From assembly GCF_009834515.1 (NCBI RefSeq), contig NZ_CP019426.1:3089501-3153500 (forward strand): a stretch of 64,000 nucleotides of DNA, in the 5' to 3' direction. Origin of the DNA: Pseudomonas sp. R84 (GTDB taxonomy: Bacteria; Pseudomonadota; Gammaproteobacteria; Pseudomonadales; Pseudomonadaceae). The notes beneath the pieces are model-generated. The model was not told the DNA's origin. It did no database searches and saw only the letters and a program-made list of their open reading frames with translations. The translations under genes were made by a program, and so were the position numbers. This document shows positions 55,034-64,000 of this stretch, piece after piece (position 1 is the first letter of the stretch; the number at the start of each line of letters is the position of its first letter).

Positions 55034-56101
55034 CTACCAACGCATCCGCACCCCAAGGCTGCCAATGATCCCGTTCAGATCATTGTCATCGACATCACTG
55101 CTGTAATCGGCACTGACATACAGACTCACCGCCGGCGTCACCCGCGCCACCAGGCCCAGGCCCAACTCAACGGTGGATGATTTGCGGCTGCTGCTGATCT
55201 TGTCGACCTGATCCAGCGTCACCGTGCTGCCGGTGTAGACCGTGTGCCAGAGGTTGGTGCGCACATAGGGTTCGACCGGCAAGCCATTCAAATCGTAACT
55301 GCCTTTCAACCGTGCACCGACGCGACCGCTCCACGCCGTCAGATCGGTGGAAGAAGCATTGCCCGAGCCGGCGTATGGCGTGTCGAGGGTGATGCGTTGA
55401 TTGATCAATTGCGCCTGCGGTTCGACCACCCAGTTGTCACTCAGGCCAATCGGAAAACCGCCTTCGACCGAGAAGGTCATCGCACTGCCTTCTGTGGCTT
55501 GCCGCGCGCCTTGGCCGTTGCGACTGAAGCCGCTGACCCGGCCGCCGCTGGCGGATAAATCCACGTGCCAGCCCTGGGCGCCGATCAGGCTGTAATAAGC
55601 GCCGAGGCTCTGGCCTTGCAGATTGAGCGTGTCACTGTTCGGATCGGCCAACGCGCGACTGGTGAGCACGCCGTTGCCATTGGCTTGAATCTGGTTGAGA
55701 CCACCAATCAGGCCGATTTTCTGGGTATGGCTAGCACTTTGCAGAGTCAGCACGGCGGGGCCTTTGAAGTCGCCACTGCCGGGCATCGCGTAGCCTGACG
55801 ACAGCACATCGGTCTGCGCCTGCCGGGCGCTTCTGCCGTACAGCTCATCCCAGGCCGACGGTGCGAGGTCTTCGGTAATCAGGCGTGTGCCTTGCAGATC
55901 GGGCCGTGGGCTGAAGCGTTGTGGCCCGGGGGTGATGACGGTGGTGGGCAACGTCATCACGGGCACATCCGCGCGATACCACGGGGTCGTTTCATCCGCT
56001 GCAGGACCGGCCTGCGCCTCCATGGATGAGCACAGCAAGATTGAACTCGACACTGTGCAGAAAGTGATTTTGATCTCGTGTGGGCTGATGGAAGTTTTCA
56101 T
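55034..56101 (-). CDS. autotransporter-type outer membrane beta-barrel protein with minimal passenger
   Basis: A 355-residue protein. After a signal peptide (to about QAG, residue 32) only about 60 residues precede the autotransporter beta-domain (about 90-355). The barrel shows the usual alternating strands (LGAYYSLIGAQGWHVDLSAS, GLGLVARVTPAVSLYVSADY) and ends in GVRMRW, a terminal Trp. The passenger is far shorter than in ordinary type V secreted proteins. AGGTAGACCTCC precedes the ATG. It stands between glgB and the PIG-L cluster with no clear functional tie. Confidence 0.75.
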   Translation of the reverse strand: MKTSISPHEIKITFCTVSSSILLCSSMEAQAGPAADETTPWYRADVPVMTLPTTVITPGPQRFSPRPDLQGTRLITEDLAPSAWDELYGRSARQAQTDVLSSGYAMPGSGDFKGPAVLTLQSASHTQKIGLIGGLNQIQANGNGVLTSRALADPNSDTLNLQGQSLGAYYSLIGAQGWHVDLSASGGRVSGFSRNGQGARQATEGSAMTFSVEGGFPIGLSDNWVVEPQAQLINQRITLDTPYAGSGNASSTDLTAWSGRVGARLKGSYDLNGLPVEPYVRTNLWHTVYTGSTVTLDQVDKISSSRKSSTVELGLGLVARVTPAVSLYVSADYSSDVDDNDLNGIIGSLGVRMRW

Positions 56102-56490
56102 GGAGGTCTACCTTGCAGGCGCATGCATTCTCTCTGTGTGGCGTCTCTCCTACCCCGAACGAGGGGCGACCGAATGGAGCGGGGCGAACCGTGGCCGCTC
56201 GATTTCGCGAGTGTCCGAAGGCTCGTCCCGGGTAGTGATTCCGGGGGTAGTAAGGTAGAGATAAGAAGAGTCGCGCGCCCCCGTCAAGAAATTGAACGAT
56301 GAGCGGTAGTGGTAAAACGGGCTTTGCAAGCGTTTGTTTTTCTGCACATAACTAAGTGGTTGTTTGCATGGATAAACGCAGCGAAAGCCCCGATCCAGAG
56401 GCATTCAGTTACCGACAGATGGTCTGCCGGTAATTTTTAACCGCCGAATGAGTTGCCCCATTCCGTCCTGTATTGCTGTCACTATTGCGG
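56102..56490. other. 389-base intergenic region without recognised feature
   Basis: The stretch between the autotransporter start and the end of the EEP-family gene is richer in A and T in its middle (near 56280-56390) and lacks REP repeats or a convincing frame. It should hold the autotransporter promoter on the minus strand; no operator or structured RNA was recognised. Confidence 0.5.
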
Positions 56491-57279
56491 CTACAAGTGC
56501 ACCTCTACAGCGAGCGGCAGATGATCCGACAGATGGGTCCACGGCTTGTTGCCGAGGATCTGTGGGTCATGGCTGCTGGCATTGCGCAGGTAGATCCGGT
56601 CCAGCCGCAGCAACGGAAAACGTGCCGGGTAAGTCTTGGCCGGGCGTCCGTGATGACGCTCGAAGGCTTCGTGCAGATAGTCGCGACGAGCGAGCGCGAC
56701 ATTGCCCTGCAACTGCCAGTCATTGAAATCGCCAGCGATGATTACCGGGGCGTCATCGGGCAGGGATTCGAGTAACTGGCAGAGCAGCTGCAACTGCAAC
56801 TGCCGATGACTTTCCAGCAGACTCAAATGCACGCAGATCGCATGCACTTCGGCATGCCCCGGCACGTCCAGTACACAGTGCAGCAGACCCCGGCGTTCGG
56901 GGCCGGTGATCGAGACATCGAGGTTGCGGTATTCACGGATCGGGTATTTCGACAGCAGCGCATTGCCATGGTGGCCGTCGGGGTAGACGGCGTTGCGCCC
57001 GTAGGCGAAGTCGCTCCACATGCTGTCGGCGAGAAATTCGTATTGCGAGGTTTGCGGCCATTCGTTGTAACGGCTCGAATGCCGTTCGTGTTCTCCCACT
57101 ACTTCCTGCAGAAACACCAGGTCAGCGGAGGTGCTGCGCACCGCTTCGCGCAGTTCCGGCAGGATGAATCGCCGATTGAGCGCGGTGAAGCCTTTGTGGG
57201 TGTTGACCGTCAACACCCGGAGACGATGGATGACGGGCGCGTCGACAACATGACGCTCGGGATCGCTGGACACGTTCAC
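56491..57279 (-). CDS. endonuclease/exonuclease/phosphatase (EEP) family hydrolase
   Basis: A 262-residue metal-dependent hydrolase of the DNase I-like fold, cytoplasmic (no signal). Motifs in order: VNTHKG near 27, VFLQEVVG near 57 (the metal-binding Glu), [13 protein letters not shown] near 150, AGDFNDWQ near 182 and the terminal [11 protein letters not shown]is. The YbhP-type proteins of this class sit next to cardiolipin synthase genes; none is nearby here. Substrate (nucleic acid, phospholipid or inositol phosphate) cannot be inferred. Confidence 0.82.
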   Translation of the reverse strand: MNVSSDPERHVVDAPVIHRLRVLTVNTHKGFTALNRRFILPELREAVRSTSADLVFLQEVVGEHERHSSRYNEWPQTSQYEFLADSMWSDFAYGRNAVYPDGHHGNALLSKYPIREYRNLDVSITGPERRGLLHCVLDVPGHAEVHAICVHLSLLESHRQLQLQLLCQLLESLPDDAPVIIAGDFNDWQLQGNVALARRDYLHEAFERHHGRPAKTYPARFPLLRLDRIYLRNASSHDPQILGNKPWTHLSDHLPLAVEVHL

Positions 57280-57358
57280 TCCTCTGGATTGCGGGCCGCT
57301 TATTCATGCGACTGATGGGGAGGGGCGGCAGTTCCTTCTGATCAATCCACAAAACCTT

Positions 57359-57445
57359 GTAGGAGTGAGCCTGCTCGCGATAGCGGTGGATCAATCAACA
57401 TTTGCGTCAATGACACACCGCTATCGCGAGCAGGCTCACTCCTAC
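57359..57445. repeat. REP doublet, family A type 1, copy 8
   Basis: Standard inverted arms with GCGGTGGATCAATCAACATTTGCG centre, between the PIG-L paralogue and the EEP gene, both on the minus strand. Confidence 0.95.
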
Positions 57446-57471
57446 AAAGAGCTCGGCAGTGTCGTAAAGAT

Positions 57472-58230
57472 TCAGACGAAGACGATTTCGTAGGGCAAAC
57501 GCATTCTTTCGAGAATCACCGGCGGCAGCATCGGCGCAATGCCGATCGCCGGTTCGCCCTTGAGCTGGCTGGCATAGGCGTGGGTCGCGTGGCTCTTGCG
57601 CGCCACGGTCCAGGTGTCGAGGCGCAATTTGCGCGCGCGTTCCCAAGGGATCAGTTGCTGGTCGCGCTCGGGCCAATGCCAGGCCCACACCGGTACATCA
57701 TGAAAGGTCGCGCCGGCCTGTTCAGCCGCTTGCGCACTGGCCCGGCCCACCGCTTCATGGTCGTCGTTGCCATCACCGCGCCAGGTGCTGAACACCACGT
57801 CACCGGGGCGCAGGTAGCGGCTGATGAATTCGGTCACTTGTGCCTGCTGGTCGCACAGGGCGTTGTCGGTGAAGCCGCCACGCACCCATTTCAGGCTGTG
57901 CATCGGCAGGCCGAGGCGGCGCAGGGCTTCGACGCTTTCCTGCGGGCGGAATACGCTCAGGCGCTTTTCCGACCACTGTCGCGAGCCCGGATGGCTGGCA
58001 CTGCCATCGGTAATCGAGAGCAATTGCAGCGGATGACCTAGGCTGGAGAGCAATTGCAGCAGACCGCCGCAGGTGACCACTTCATCGCCCGGATGCGGCG
58101 CGATGACCACGGCGCGGGCACCGTCGGGCACCAGACTGCGGGTATTGATCACGGGGATGTTGTCCAGTTGCGCGGCGCTGTTCCAGATTTGCGTCGACGA
58201 ACTGCTGTCGCTGAGGGTTAACGGTTTCAT
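57472..58230 (-). CDS. PIG-L (LmbE) family protein with altered active site
   Basis: A 252-residue paralogue of the deacetylase encoded at 59666. PIG-L enzymes remove acetyl from N-acetylglucosaminyl groups with zinc. The normal PHPDDE motif reads PHPGDE near residue 47, so the catalytic base Asp (Asp15 of mycobacterial MshB) is Gly; the second conserved residue (MshB His144) is Asn in GDGNDDHEAV. The three zinc ligands (His, second Asp, last His) are kept. It may bind zinc and substrate without hydrolysing, or act as a partner of the intact enzyme. It begins after AAGGACGTCATATC and lies 156 bases downstream of the glycosyltransferase. Confidence 0.85.
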   Translation of the reverse strand: MKPLTLSDSSSSTQIWNSAAQLDNIPVINTRSLVPDGARAVVIAPHPGDEVVTCGGLLQLLSSLGHPLQLLSITDGSASHPGSRQWSEKRLSVFRPQESVEALRRLGLPMHSLKWVRGGFTDNALCDQQAQVTEFISRYLRPGDVVFSTWRGDGNDDHEAVGRASAQAAEQAGATFHDVPVWAWHWPERDQQLIPWERARKLRLDTWTVARKSHATHAYASQLKGEPAIGIAPMLPPVILERMRLPYEIVFV

Positions 58231-58386
58231 GATATGACGTCCTTGTGTTGACTCGCCCTCAGTCGTGCGCGTGACAGTGATTGCCCGACGCTACCGACCC
58301 GTGAAGGCTGGTTGATTGCCCTGCGACGCTCCGAACCCTGGATTGCCGCGCAGCAGAGTATTGCTCATGAAGCGAACTTCGTCGCG

Positions 58387-59073
58387 TCACAGATCAATCT
58401 GATCCGCTTTTTTTTGCTCTATCTGTGCCAGATTTCGCAGATAGTCACCAAAGCCACCGCGTGCACGGCTGTCGAAGCGAGCGCTGGTGAGCACTTGTGG
58501 GCGATGACTCCAGGCGATGTTGGCGCCATCCCGCTCCAGCTCCCGCACCAATTGCACATCTTCGTCGCATGCCAACGGTTTAAATCCTCCGGCCCAGCGA
58601 TAAGCATCGGCGCTGATGCCCAGATTGGCGCCGTGAATGTGCCGATGGCCATCGCAGGCCCGGTAATGCCGGTGGTAGCGGATTTGCGCCGCTGCATCGA
58701 ACGACTCGTGCCAGCGCTCGACGGTGACGGTACCGCAGACGGCGTCCGCACCCAAGCCCAACTGCGCCACCAGCCAGTCGTCGGCGACGCGACTGTCGGC
58801 GTCCGAGCAGGAGATCCAGCGCGCGCCGCGCTCCAGCAACAGCTGTGCACCGGCCGCCCGTGCCTGGCCGACGTTGCGCGCGTCGATGTGCAGGCTCAGC
58901 ACCGGATAGCGACTGACAATCTGCGCCGAGCGATCGGTGCAACTGTCGAGCACCACCAGCACTTCGACGCGCTCGCCGGCCAGCAAGCCATGCCGGCTGG
59001 CGCGCACGGCCGCACTCAGGCATTCGTCGAGCAACTCTTCCTCGTTGTGCGCCGGGATCAGAATGCCGATCAT
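58387..59073 (-). CDS. family 2 glycosyltransferase
   Basis: A 228-residue GT-A fold glycosyltransferase without transmembrane segments. It begins MIGILIPAHNEEELLDECL, the nucleotide-sugar site is SDADSRVADDWL with the DxD-type metal motif, and CDEDVQLVRELERDG near 185 carries the catalytic acidic residues. It closely follows the methyltransferase gene (ATGA overlap at 59070-59073). The sugar donor and acceptor are unknown; a role in a glycolipid or glycosylated small molecule is inferred from its neighbours. Confidence 0.9.
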   Translation of the reverse strand: MIGILIPAHNEEELLDECLSAAVRASRHGLLAGERVEVLVVLDSCTDRSAQIVSRYPVLSLHIDARNVGQARAAGAQLLLERGARWISCSDADSRVADDWLVAQLGLGADAVCGTVTVERWHESFDAAAQIRYHRHYRACDGHRHIHGANLGISADAYRWAGGFKPLACDEDVQLVRELERDGANIAWSHRPQVLTSARFDSRARGGFGDYLRNLAQIEQKKADQIDL

Positions 59074-59669
59074 CGCAAGCCCTCCAGTGCCGCCACCGAG
59101 CGCGGTTCGCGGCTCCACACCTCAAGAATGAAGTCCGCTTCCTGATGCAGAACCACTCGCGGCAGACGCAGTTTTTCGTGGATCAGGTCGTGCACCTGCC
59201 GCGCATTCAGCGGGCAGCCGTCGATGGGCGGACGCCAGTGACAGGCGAGGAACTGGCCGTCGGCAGTCAGGCAATCACTGGCTCGACGGATCACTTCTGT
59301 CAGATCCTGGCCGTCGAGGTAGTAGCCGATCTCGCTAAATACGATCAGGTCGAATTTTTCCTCCGGCCAGTCGCCGGGAAGACGGTTTTGCCGCACTTCG
59401 GCGTGATCGAAAAGACTCAAACGGGTGCGCGCCAACGTAACCGCCGCACCGGCGGTGTCGCAGGACAGCAAGCGATCACAACGCGCGGCGAGTTCGGCGC
59501 TCAACTCGCCGTTGGCGCAGCCCGGTTCGAAGATTGCCCGGTAGTGCGGACGCGGCAGGGCGGCGAGGGTGATCGCGCGTTTGCGCTGCTCGTACCAGCG
59601 CTCGCGGAAGGCCCAGGGGTCGTCGTTGCCGGCAAACAGACCGTCGAAATAGCGATCGTCGACACTCAT
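59070..59669 (-). CDS. SAM-dependent methyltransferase, NodS-like
   Basis: A 199-residue class I methyltransferase. Motif I is IFEPGCANGELSAEL near 45-60; the acidic residue ends strand 2 (LSCDTAGAAV); DLIVFSEIGYYLDG near 108 is motif IV. The N-terminal DDRYFDGLFAGNDDPWAF is characteristic of the NodS group, whose rhizobial member N-methylates deacetylated chitin oligomers after NodB. Its overlap by four bases with the upstream PIG-L gene and the downstream glycosyltransferase suggests N-methylation of a deacetylated amino sugar (inference by analogy). Confidence 0.88.
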   Translation of the reverse strand: MSVDDRYFDGLFAGNDDPWAFRERWYEQRKRAITLAALPRPHYRAIFEPGCANGELSAELAARCDRLLSCDTAGAAVTLARTRLSLFDHAEVRQNRLPGDWPEEKFDLIVFSEIGYYLDGQDLTEVIRRASDCLTADGQFLACHWRPPIDGCPLNARQVHDLIHEKLRLPRVVLHQEADFILEVWSREPRSVAALEGLR

Positions 59670-60424
59670 AGAAACACCACTTCGAAGGGTTGCAGCAGGC
59701 GATCGAGCACATAGGGCGCGAGCACCGGGCCGAGTCCGGCGTCAGGATCGCCTTCCAGTTGACTGGCAAAGGCGTACACCGCGTGACGCTTGCGCGCGAC
59801 TTGCGCCGGCGTCAGGAGAATCTTGCGTGCTCGTTGCCACGGTACGAAGGCGTCCTCCGGGGTTGCCCAGTGCCAGGTCCACACCGGCAATTCATGGCAA
59901 GTCGCACCGACGCGACGGGCAGCCTCGGCACTGGCGCGGCCGACGGCCTCGTGGTCGCAATGACCGTCCTCGCTCCAGGTGGTGAAGAGCACGTCGTCGG
60001 GACGCAGATGACGCGCGATGAAATCGACCAGTTCAGCTTCCTGAGCGGCGACCTGCGTGTCGCTGAAACCGCCGCGCAGCCATTTCATACGATGCATCGG
60101 CAGACCGAGTCGGCGCAGCGCTTCGGCGGACTCTTGCGGCCGTACCACGCTCAAACGTTCAACCGGCCAAAGACTGGAACCGGGGTGACTCGCGCTGCCG
60201 TCTGTCACCGAGATTAGTTGAAGAGGTCGGCCAGCTTCGGCGAGCAATTGCAGCAGGCCGCCACAGCCAAGCACTTCGTCGTCCGGGTGTGGCGCGATAA
60301 TCACTGCCCGTGCGCCCGGTGGCACCAGACTGAGGATGTCGATGCTGTCCAGTTCCGCCAGATGCCGCGAAGCCTGCCACTGATGCAGGCTCGTGCCCTG
60401 ACCGACAATCGGGTTGGTTTTCAT
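59666..60424 (-). CDS. PIG-L (LmbE) family deacetylase
   Basis: A 252-residue zinc-dependent N-acetyl-sugar deacetylase candidate with intact motifs: APHPDDEVLGCGG near 47 (zinc His and second Asp, catalytic first Asp) and EDGHCDHEAVGRAS near 155 (catalytic His and zinc His). About two-thirds identical by eye to the paralogue at 57472. It starts at ATG 60424, overlapping the stop of the acyl-CoA dehydrogenase-like gene (ATGA), and its stop overlaps the methyltransferase start. Confidence 0.92.
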   Translation of the reverse strand: MKTNPIVGQGTSLHQWQASRHLAELDSIDILSLVPPGARAVIIAPHPDDEVLGCGGLLQLLAEAGRPLQLISVTDGSASHPGSSLWPVERLSVVRPQESAEALRRLGLPMHRMKWLRGGFSDTQVAAQEAELVDFIARHLRPDDVLFTTWSEDGHCDHEAVGRASAEAARRVGATCHELPVWTWHWATPEDAFVPWQRARKILLTPAQVARKRHAVYAFASQLEGDPDAGLGPVLAPYVLDRLLQPFEVVFL

Positions 60425-61420
60425 AACGTCCATGCCTCGCCGCTTTGTTCGGCAATCAACTGCCCGAGTGCCGCCAGATCACGTTCGGCATGACTCTGGC
60501 GCAAGAACACCGGCAGGTCGGCGCTGAGCCGGGCAAAGTGTCGATCCTTGCAAAACGGCCCGGCGCCGAGAGCGCGACCGACTTCACGCGTTACCTGTTC
60601 GGCAGACTGCTCGACCACCGCGCGGGCCCGACGAGCGAGCAATTCGGCGTTTTCTTCGGGATGGGCATCGATGTGCAGCGCGCTGAAACGCAGCACATCG
60701 GCGGCCGCCTGCAAGGCACTGTCGACCGCGCCGAGATGGGCGAGGGCGTGCGGTTCCGGGCGCTGACCACACTGCGCGCGCAACGCTTCTCCGATTTGCC
60801 GCGCGGCGCCGTACCAGCACGCGGCAATGCCGATCCCGCCTTGCCAGAAACCCGGGCGTTGCAGATAGTCGCCGGGATTGCCGATGGCCTGCGCTTCGGC
60901 GCCGTCGAACAGCACCTCCACGCTGCCAGTGGCGGCCATGCCCACCGCTTGCCAGCCTTGCTCCGTTACAGTCACGCCCGGTTGGTCGAGGGCAACGGCG
61001 ACCAGTTGTTGCTGATCATCGGCATCCCACGCGGTGAGCAAGGCATGGCTGAGCACTGCGGCCCCGGAGCACCACGCCTTGCGCCCGTGCAGCGCGACCA
61101 TGTGCCCGGCCGGGCTGATCTTGACCCGCGCTTGCGGCGGTTCCGCTGCCCACATGCCCCAAGTGCTGCCCGGTGTCGGCGAGCCGCCCAGTTGTTCGAT
61201 GATCGCCAACGCGTCGGTGTGGCCTTCAAACAGTTTGCACAAACCGAGATCATGTCCGCCGACTTCCGCCAATTGCTGGAAACGTTCCAGCGTGCGGCCA
61301 CCGCCCGGCAATGGCAAACGATCCAGCCCGGCTTCAACCAGCGCTCGCAGGCAATTGCCGAGCGCTACGGTGTGCGGATAATCCGCCGGACGCCGGGCGA
61401 GATAACGGTGCAGATCCATA

Positions 61421-61434
<14 letters not shown>
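60421..61434 (-). CDS. acyl-CoA dehydrogenase-like protein
   Basis: A 337-residue protein with the acyl-CoA dehydrogenase fold: helical N-terminus, middle strand domain (ARVKISPAGHMVALHGRKAW, then CSGAAVLSHALLTA), and helical C-terminal domain (HLGAVDSALQAAADVLRFSA). It is short for the family (about 380) and the usual catalytic Glu region is not clear, so activity on a CoA or carrier-bound substrate is uncertain. The start (ATG 61434 or GTG 61437) lies within the end of glgX, giving an overlap of 14-17 bases; it is the first gene of the overlapping cluster. Confidence 0.8.
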
Positions 61435-63580
<2,146 letters not shown>

Positions 63581-63626
63581 GATTGCTCCTGCAAAACGGG
63601 TAAATTCTGGGCTTACACATCCCCCT

Positions 63627-63714
63627 GTAGGAGTGAGCCTGCTCGCGATAGCGGTCTATCAGGCGACATCAATGTTGAATGTCAGATAGCTATCGCGAGC
63701 AGGCTCACTCCTAC
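63627..63714. repeat. REP doublet, family A type 1, copy 9
   Basis: Standard inverted arms, centre GGTCTATCAGGCGACATC and CAATGTTGAATGTCAGATAGC, between glgX and the gene at the window edge, both minus strand. Confidence 0.95.
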
Positions 63715-63805
63715 AGGGGGTTTTGTGTGTTTCTTGAGGACGAACGCGTCCTCGGTGGCGAGCGGACCCGCCACACGGTCATTCAATTCATATTTCCGGT
63801 GAGCG

Positions 63806-64000
63806 TCAGATCGCCGAAGGCTTTCGCGGCGCTTTAGGCTTTTTCTCGGCGGCTTTTTCGCCCGGGGGAATCACTTTGGCGGCGCTGGCCGGTTTGGCTT
63901 TGGCCGCAGGTTTCGGTTTGGCGGCCGGGGCCTTGGCCTCAGTGGCCTTGCCCGCGGTTTTGCTGCCAGCGGCTTTTGGCGGTTTCTTCGGTGCCAGCGC
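63806..64000 (-). CDS. Lys/Ala/Pro-rich C-terminal end of a protein (N-terminus outside window)
   Basis: The last 64 codons of a minus-strand gene, composed almost wholly of Lys, Ala and Pro (PKKPPKAAGSKTAGKATEAK, ending KPKAPRKPSAI). Low-complexity basic tails like this occur in AlgP/histone H1-like proteins and in DUF2934 proteins, and a DUF2934 gene commonly precedes glgX in pseudomonads (PA2159), which favours the latter. The identity cannot be proven from this piece. Confidence 0.6.
   Translation of the reverse strand, partial: ALAPKKPPKAAGSKTAGKATEAKAPAAKPKPAAKAKPASAAKVIPPGEKAAEKKPKAPRKPSAI

Overview
The window is chromosomal DNA of a Pseudomonas of the P. fluorescens group. The basis is gene content and order that recall P. 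aeruginosa loci from memory (PA0691-PA0701, PA4129-PA4134, MuxABC-OpmB PA2528-PA2525, MucR, GlgE/TreS/GlgB/GlgX PA2151-PA2160), high GC with G/C-ending codons, and dense REP-type palindromes typical of fluorescent pseudomonads. No tRNA, rRNA, CRISPR array, intact insertion sequence or prophage was seen. No database search was possible, so homology statements rest on recognition of motifs and families.

Layout. 0-5 kb: a GapN-like aldehyde dehydrogenase (cut by the window edge), then a compact set of exported redox genes: c5-type cytochrome lipoprotein, Tat-type FAD lactone oxidase and Tat-type PLP protein. 5.2-15.4 kb: a ten-gene block built round a TpsB transporter, with a Phd/transposase-fragment fusion, an ExbB fused to carbohydrate-binding-like domains, ExbD, a TonB-like protein, a porin, a coiled-coil protein, a YbjN protein, a PpiC foldase and a LysR regulator. 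It matches the PA0691-PA0701 region of P. aeruginosa but lacks the TpsA substrate and the Vre signalling genes. 15.6-17.5 kb: GNAT, Asp/Glu racemase, unknown gene. 17.7-21.9 kb: orphan cbb3 oxidase subunit with a small partner, divergent from a siroheme reductase and a DUF934 gene; the regulator and CcoG-type protein of the same P. aeruginosa cluster lie 20 kb away at 42.5-45.7 kb. 22-29 kb: accessory material (membrane protein, DUF3313 lipoprotein, J-domain/secreted protein pair, DUF6124 gene behind a strongly structured leader, AT-rich orphan, YciI-like, Tpx). 30-39 kb: MuxABC-OpmB efflux operon. 39.4-46.8 kb: MucR-type c-di-GMP protein, SDR, MocR regulator, CcoG, DUF3203, MgtC.

47-64 kb is the alpha-glucan/trehalose region: glgE, a treS-maltokinase fusion and glgB on the plus strand and glgX on the minus strand. 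Together they interconvert trehalose, maltose-1-phosphate and branched glucan, consistent with desiccation and osmotic tolerance. Between glgB and glgX sit a short autotransporter, an EEP-family phosphohydrolase/nuclease and a tightly overlapping operon encoding an acyl-CoA dehydrogenase-like protein, a PIG-L deacetylase, a NodS-like methyltransferase, a family 2 glycosyltransferase and a second PIG-L protein whose catalytic base is replaced by Gly. That operon, whose first gene overlaps the end of glgX, looks like a small uncharacterised glycoconjugate pathway and is the best candidate here for an undescribed system.

Twelve copies of one REP doublet (nine in one arm orientation, three in the other with a shared spacer), three of a second family, three of a third and two of a fourth fill most intergenic gaps; one copy lies inside the mux operon.
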